This document shows, in pieces, positions 22,346 to 25,535 of a stretch of DNA of 25,535 bases. The translations under genes were made by a program, and so were the position numbers. Within the stretch, counting starts at the first letter, position 1. Every line of letters starts with the position of its first letter. The stretch covers positions 1 to 25,535 of the forward strand of contig JAEYOY010000087.1 in the NCBI GenBank assembly GCA_023411215.1, given 5' to 3'. This DNA comes from Bacillota bacterium. GTDB lineage: Bacteria; Bacillota; Clostridia; Lachnospirales; Lachnospiraceae. Under the pieces are notes generated by a model. It ran no database searches and was not told where the DNA came from. It saw only the letters and a list, made by a program, of their open reading frames with translations.

Positions 22346-24991
22346 GTGCAAAATTACGGAGTAAATGATCTTAGAAGAATGTTTCTGGAATTCTTTGAAA
22401 GCAAGGGGCACTTGGTGCTGAACAGCTTTCCTTTGGTTCCTCATAATGATAATAGTTTATTATTGATTAATTCCGGTATGGCTCCTCTGAAGCCATATTT
22501 TACAGGTCAGGAGATACCACCGAGAAATCGTGTGGCTACCTGTCAGAAATGCATCCGTACCGGTGATATTGAGAATGTTGGTAAGACAGCAAGACATGGT
22601 ACCTTCTTTGAGATGCTTGGTAACTTCTCCTTCGGGGATTATTTTAAGCACGAAGCTATCGCTTGGTCCTGGGAATTCTTAACCGAGGTGGTAGGACTGG
22701 AAAAGGATCGTCTATATCCTTCCGTATATGAGAAGGATGATGAAGCCTTCGAGATCTGGGAGAAGGAAATCGGTATTGCGCCGGAGAGAATTTTCCGTTT
22801 TGGTAAGAAGGACAACTTCTGGGAGCATGGTGCAGGCCCTTGTGGACCCTGCTCAGAGATCTACTATGACCGTGGTGCGAAGTACGGTTGCGAGAACAAT
22901 CCGAATTGTACTGTAGGCTGTGACTGCGACCGCTATATTGAAGTATGGAACAATGTATTTACCCAGTTTAACGGCGATGGTAACGGCAACTATACAGAGC
23001 TTGAGTGTAAGAATATTGATACTGGTATGGGGCTTGAAAGACTTGCAGCTGTAGTGCAGGATGTCAGCTCGATCTTCGATGTGGATACCATGAAAGCAAT
23101 CCGTGATAAGGTTTGTGAGCTTGCTCATACGAAATATCAGGTAGATGCAAAGAAGGATGTCTCTATCCGTAAGATTACCGATCATGTACGTTCCACAACC
23201 TTTATGGCTTCCGATGGTGTTATTCCTTCCAATGAAGGAAGAGGCTATGTATTCCGCCGTCTACTTCGTGGTGCTGCCCGTCATGGAAGACTGCTCGGAA
23301 TCGAAGGGAACTTCATGGCTGAACTTGCTAAGGTTGTAATTAACGGACATAAGGATGGTTATCCTGAATTAGAAGAGAAGAAGGAATATATCCTAAAGCT
23401 TCTTTCCATTGAAGAGGATAAATTTAATAAGACAATCGATCAGGGACTTAGCATCCTAGCTGAGATGGAGAAGGAACTGGAGAAAAGTAATAAAAAGGTA
23501 CTCTGCGGTGAAGACGTATTCAAGCTTTATGATACCTATGGCTTCCCTATCGATTTAACGAAGGAAATCTTAGAAGAAAAAGGCTTTGAGGTAGATGAGA
23601 AGGGCTTCCGTGAAGCAATGGAGGTTCAGAGAGTAACTGCCAGAAATGCACGTGGTACGACGAATTACATGGGTGCGGAAGAGACCGTATATCAACAGAT
23701 TGATCCCAGTATTACCTCCTCCTTTGTAGGTTATGACAACCTATCCTATTCCTCAGAGATTACTGTATTAACAACAGAGACTGAGTTGACTGACGAGTTG
23801 GTAGCAGGACAGAAGGGTACTATATTGGTTAAAGAGACTCCTTTCTATGCAACCAGCGGTGGACAGTTAGCGGACAGTGGAATGATCCGCACAAGGGATG
23901 CTGAATTTGAAGTTGAGGATACCATTAAGCTTCAGGGTGGTAAGATTGGCCATGTCGGAACCGTTACAAAGGGAATCTTTAAGAAGAATGAAAAGGTATC
24001 CTTAGAGGTAGATATCCTTAAAAGAGGGGCTACCGCTAAGAATCATAGTGCAACCCACTTATTACAGAAGGCACTTCGTACCGTACTTGGTACTCATGTA
24101 GAGCAGGCCGGCTCTATGGTTAGCGAAGACCGTCTGCGTTTTGACTTTACTCATTTCTCCGCATTATCAGCAGAGGAACTAGAGAAGGTAGAAAGCCTGG
24201 TAAATGAGCAAATTGCAAGCAGTCTTCCGGTCAGCACAAAGGTTATGAACATTGAGGACGCGAAGAAGGAAGGCGCTATGGCCTTATTCGGAGAGAAATA
24301 TGCCAGTGATGTTCGTGTTGTTTCTATGGGTGACTATAGTAAGGAGCTTTGCGGTGGTACTCATGTGGCGAATACCGGAGTGATTACCGTATTTAAGATA
24401 TTAACGGAGACCGGAATCGCAGCCGGCGTAAGAAGAATCGAAGCCTTGACCGGCAACGGTGTATTTGCATATTACAAGGAGCTGGAGAATGAGCTTCATA
24501 CAGCAGCAAAAGCAGCTAAAACAGAGCCGGGTCAGTTAACGAATCGTATAGAGAGTTATCTCGAGGAAATCAGAACACTAAAATCAGAAAATGAGAAGCT
24601 AAAGAGTAAGCTGGCTAATAATTCCCTTGGTGATGTTATGAATCAGGTAGTTGAAGTTAAGGGTGTTAAGCTCTTAGCAGTTAAGCTTGCCGACATTGAT
24701 ATGAATGAGCTTCGTAATCTTGGCGACCAATTAAAGGAGAAGCTGGGAGAAGGAGTTATTCTTCTTGCATCTGCTATGGCTTCGGACAAGGTGAATCTGA
24801 TTGCAATGGCTACCGATGGAGCGATGGCAAAGGGCGCACATGCAGGCAATTTGATCAAAGAGCTTGCCGGACTGGTTGGTGGCGGCGGCGGTGGAAGGCC
24901 GAACATGGCTCAGGCCGGCGGTAAGAATGCAGCCGGTATTGACGCAGTAATTGCAAAGGCGCAGGACACTCTTAGCAATCAAATCAAATAA
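22346..24991 (+). CDS. alaS: Alanyl-tRNA synthetase AlaS
   Basis: Charges tRNA-Ala and clears mischarged Ser- and Gly-tRNA. It has 881 residues, the usual length. The class II catalytic domain (about 1-240) has FPLVPHNDNSLLLINSGMAPLKPYF, GKTARHGTFFEMLGNFSFGDYF and NIDTGMGLERLAAV. The editing domain carries the zinc motif HSATH at 567-571 and CGGTH at 669-673. The C-Ala coiled coil (about 715-760) leads to a Gly-rich segment GGGGGGRPNMAQAGG. The start is GTG 22346 with AGGAGG nine bases before it. In Firmicutes alaS often has a T-box leader; here the upstream gap is a repeat cluster. No terminator with a T run was seen right after the stop. Confidence 0.98.
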   Translation: MQNYGVNDLRRMFLEFFESKGHLVLNSFPLVPHNDNSLLLINSGMAPLKPYFTGQEIPPRNRVATCQKCIRTGDIENVGKTARHGTFFEMLGNFSFGDYFKHEAIAWSWEFLTEVVGLEKDRLYPSVYEKDDEAFEIWEKEIGIAPERIFRFGKKDNFWEHGAGPCGPCSEIYYDRGAKYGCENNPNCTVGCDCDRYIEVWNNVFTQFNGDGNGNYTELECKNIDTGMGLERLAAVVQDVSSIFDVDTMKAIRDKVCELAHTKYQVDAKKDVSIRKITDHVRSTTFMASDGVIPSNEGRGYVFRRLLRGAARHGRLLGIEGNFMAELAKVVINGHKDGYPELEEKKEYILKLLSIEEDKFNKTIDQGLSILAEMEKELEKSNKKVLCGEDVFKLYDTYGFPIDLTKEILEEKGFEVDEKGFREAMEVQRVTARNARGTTNYMGAEETVYQQIDPSITSSFVGYDNLSYSSEITVLTTETELTDELVAGQKGTILVKETPFYATSGGQLADSGMIRTRDAEFEVEDTIKLQGGKIGHVGTVTKGIFKKNEKVSLEVDILKRGATAKNHSATHLLQKALRTVLGTHVEQAGSMVSEDRLRFDFTHFSALSAEELEKVESLVNEQIASSLPVSTKVMNIEDAKKEGAMALFGEKYASDVRVVSMGDYSKELCGGTHVANTGVITVFKILTETGIAAGVRRIEALTGNGVFAYYKELENELHTAAKAAKTEPGQLTNRIESYLEEIRTLKSENEKLKSKLANNSLGDVMNQVVEVKGVKLLAVKLADIDMNELRNLGDQLKEKLGEGVILLASAMASDKVNLIAMATDGAMAKGAHAGNLIKELAGLVGGGGGGRPNMAQAGGKNAAGIDAVIAKAQDTLSNQIK

Positions 24992-25117
24992 TTTAACAAA
25001 GTTAAGCAGGTTTACCAGAAAGTAAACGTACGGTTCAGTATTCAAAAGATAAAAAACGGGATAAAATGATAGCATAATAAGGATATCTTAACTTGTTAGC
25101 ATATCCGATCATAGTAG

Positions 25118-25236
25118 AAGATCATGAATACGTTTTATATTCATGATACAATAAAAGCGTAGTGAACATACTACAAGCTTGCTTGTAAGTATGCGAGCGG
25201 AGCGAAAGATCATGAATACGTTTTATATTCATGATA
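25118..25236. repeat. Twin 31-base palindromic repeats flanking a third hairpin
   Basis: The 31 bases 25118-25148 are repeated exactly at 25206-25236. Each forms a 10-bp hairpin, ATCATGAATA and TATTCATGAT around CGTTTTA. Between them CATACT-ACAAG (25167-25177) pairs with CTTGT-A-AGTATG (25182-25193) with one bulged A, followed by GCGAGCGGAGCGAAAG. Because each unit is a palindrome the copies are both direct and inverted repeats, as in REP-pair or MITE-like elements. No T run follows. The remaining 24992-25117 holds only small hairpins (GTTTAC/GTAAAC at 25010-25027, GGATAT/ATATCC at 25081-25106) and no gene. Confidence 0.65.
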
Positions 25237-25283
25237 TAAATTGTACAAAATCTATAGAATAAGCATATTGCCTCAAAAATAGG

Positions 25284-25311
25284 TTGACGAAATTGAAAAA
25301 TATGCTATAAT
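25284..25311 (+). promoter_or_regulatory. Strong extended -10 promoter of rpsU
   Basis: TTGACG (25284-25289) and TATAAT (25306-25311) have a 16-base spacer. A TG at 25303-25304 gives the extended -10 TGCTATAAT. The predicted start near 25318 leaves a leader of about 73 bases, as expected for a highly expressed ribosomal protein gene. Confidence 0.82.
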
Positions 25312-25341
25312 ATCTCTAGTGCTATTCAAAAAATACCCAAA

Positions 25342-25368
25342 CAGTTGTCTACGCACAATACACAACTG
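25342..25368 (+). other. Hairpin in the rpsU leader
   Basis: CAGTTGT (25342-25348) pairs with ACAACTG (25362-25368), with a 13-base loop. It abuts a GGAGGGAGG stretch (25368-25376) lying 14 bases before the start codon, while the better spaced SD is AGGTG (25379-25383). It could be an autoregulatory leader element for S21, but I know no matching Clostridia motif. Confidence 0.35.
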
Positions 25369-25390
25369 GAGGGAGGTTAGGTGTGAGAAT

Positions 25391-25535
25391 ATGTCAAATG
25401 TAGTTGTTAAAGACAATGAAACATTAGATAGTGCTCTCCGCAGATTCAAAAGAAACTGCGCGAAAGCCGGTATCCAACAGGAGATCCGCAAGAGGGAGCA
25501 TTATGAGAAGCCCAGCGTAAGACGTAAGAAAAAGT
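25391..25535 (+). CDS. rpsU: 30S ribosomal protein S21 (3' end outside window)
   Basis: 48 codons are visible, starting MSNVVVKDNETLDSALRRF and continuing through KRNCAKAGIQQEIRKREHYEKPSVRRKKK at the window edge. This is the S21 family from its first residue, with the usual total length near 58, so about ten residues are missing. S21 binds near the anti-SD end of 16S rRNA on the small subunit platform and aids initiation. ATG 25391 has AGGTG seven bases upstream. It has its own strong promoter and does not depend on alaS. Confidence 0.95.
   Translation, partial: MSNVVVKDNETLDSALRRFKRNCAKAGIQQEIRKREHYEKPSVRRKKK

Noticed and set aside
25118..25236. CRISPR array
   Set aside because: Only two repeat copies, a 57-base interval that itself folds as a hairpin, fully palindromic repeats and no cas gene nearby.

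Overview
This window looks like a chromosomal segment of a Gram-positive, low-to-mid GC member of the Clostridia, most likely Lachnospiraceae. The basis is the gene content (hemW-hrcA-grpE-dnaK-dnaJ-prmA order, a perfect CIRCE operator, RecU, short-form HisG with HisZ), strong AGGAGG-type ribosome binding sites and consensus sigma-A promoters. Family and genus are inference. No phage, transposase, tRNA, rRNA or CRISPR was seen. Apart from the two genes cut by the window edges, every large reading frame looks intact.

Layout. 1-7769 (+): the 3' part of hemW, then the class I heat-shock operon hrcA-grpE-dnaK-dnaJ behind a TTGACA promoter and a perfect CIRCE, followed by prmA. 7903-8561 (-): a two-gene island with a small lipoprotein and a DUF3784-type membrane protein. 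8721-15418 (+): a translation and genome-maintenance cluster of rsmE, a small alarmone synthetase, an RsmF-type rRNA m5C methyltransferase, an RsuA-type pseudouridine synthase, a HAD phosphatase, an RluA-type pseudouridine synthase and recU. 15415-22028 (+): histidine genes hisZ-hisG-hisD-hisB-hisA-hisIE with separate consensus promoters before hisZ, hisB and hisIE. 22346-24991: alaS. 25391 to the end: the start of rpsU.

The genes are mostly housekeeping, so the unusual material lies between them. (1) A family of composite, multi-hairpin repeats fills the gaps dnaJ-prmA, rsmF-rsuA and hisIE-alaS. It has two recurrent modules with compensatory base changes, and each cluster starts on the stop codon of the upstream gene. 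(2) The 200-base dnaK-dnaJ spacer can fold into a compact RNA with a 14-bp hairpin, a 9-bp loop-to-leader pseudoknot and a closing helix that covers the dnaJ Shine-Dalgarno. (3) HisIE carries an extra N-terminal domain of about 215 residues that reads as a degenerate HisF barrel with the catalytic Asp11 replaced by Asn, in an operon with no hisF or hisH. (4) A palindrome matching the Firmicutes LexA box overlaps the rsmE promoter. (5) Two further small inverted-repeat elements lie between hisD and hisB and after alaS.

Start codons were moved downstream of the longest possible frame for dnaJ, prmA, the lipoprotein, rsmF, the RluA-type enzyme, hisZ and hisB, because the ribosome binding sites and family N-termini support it.
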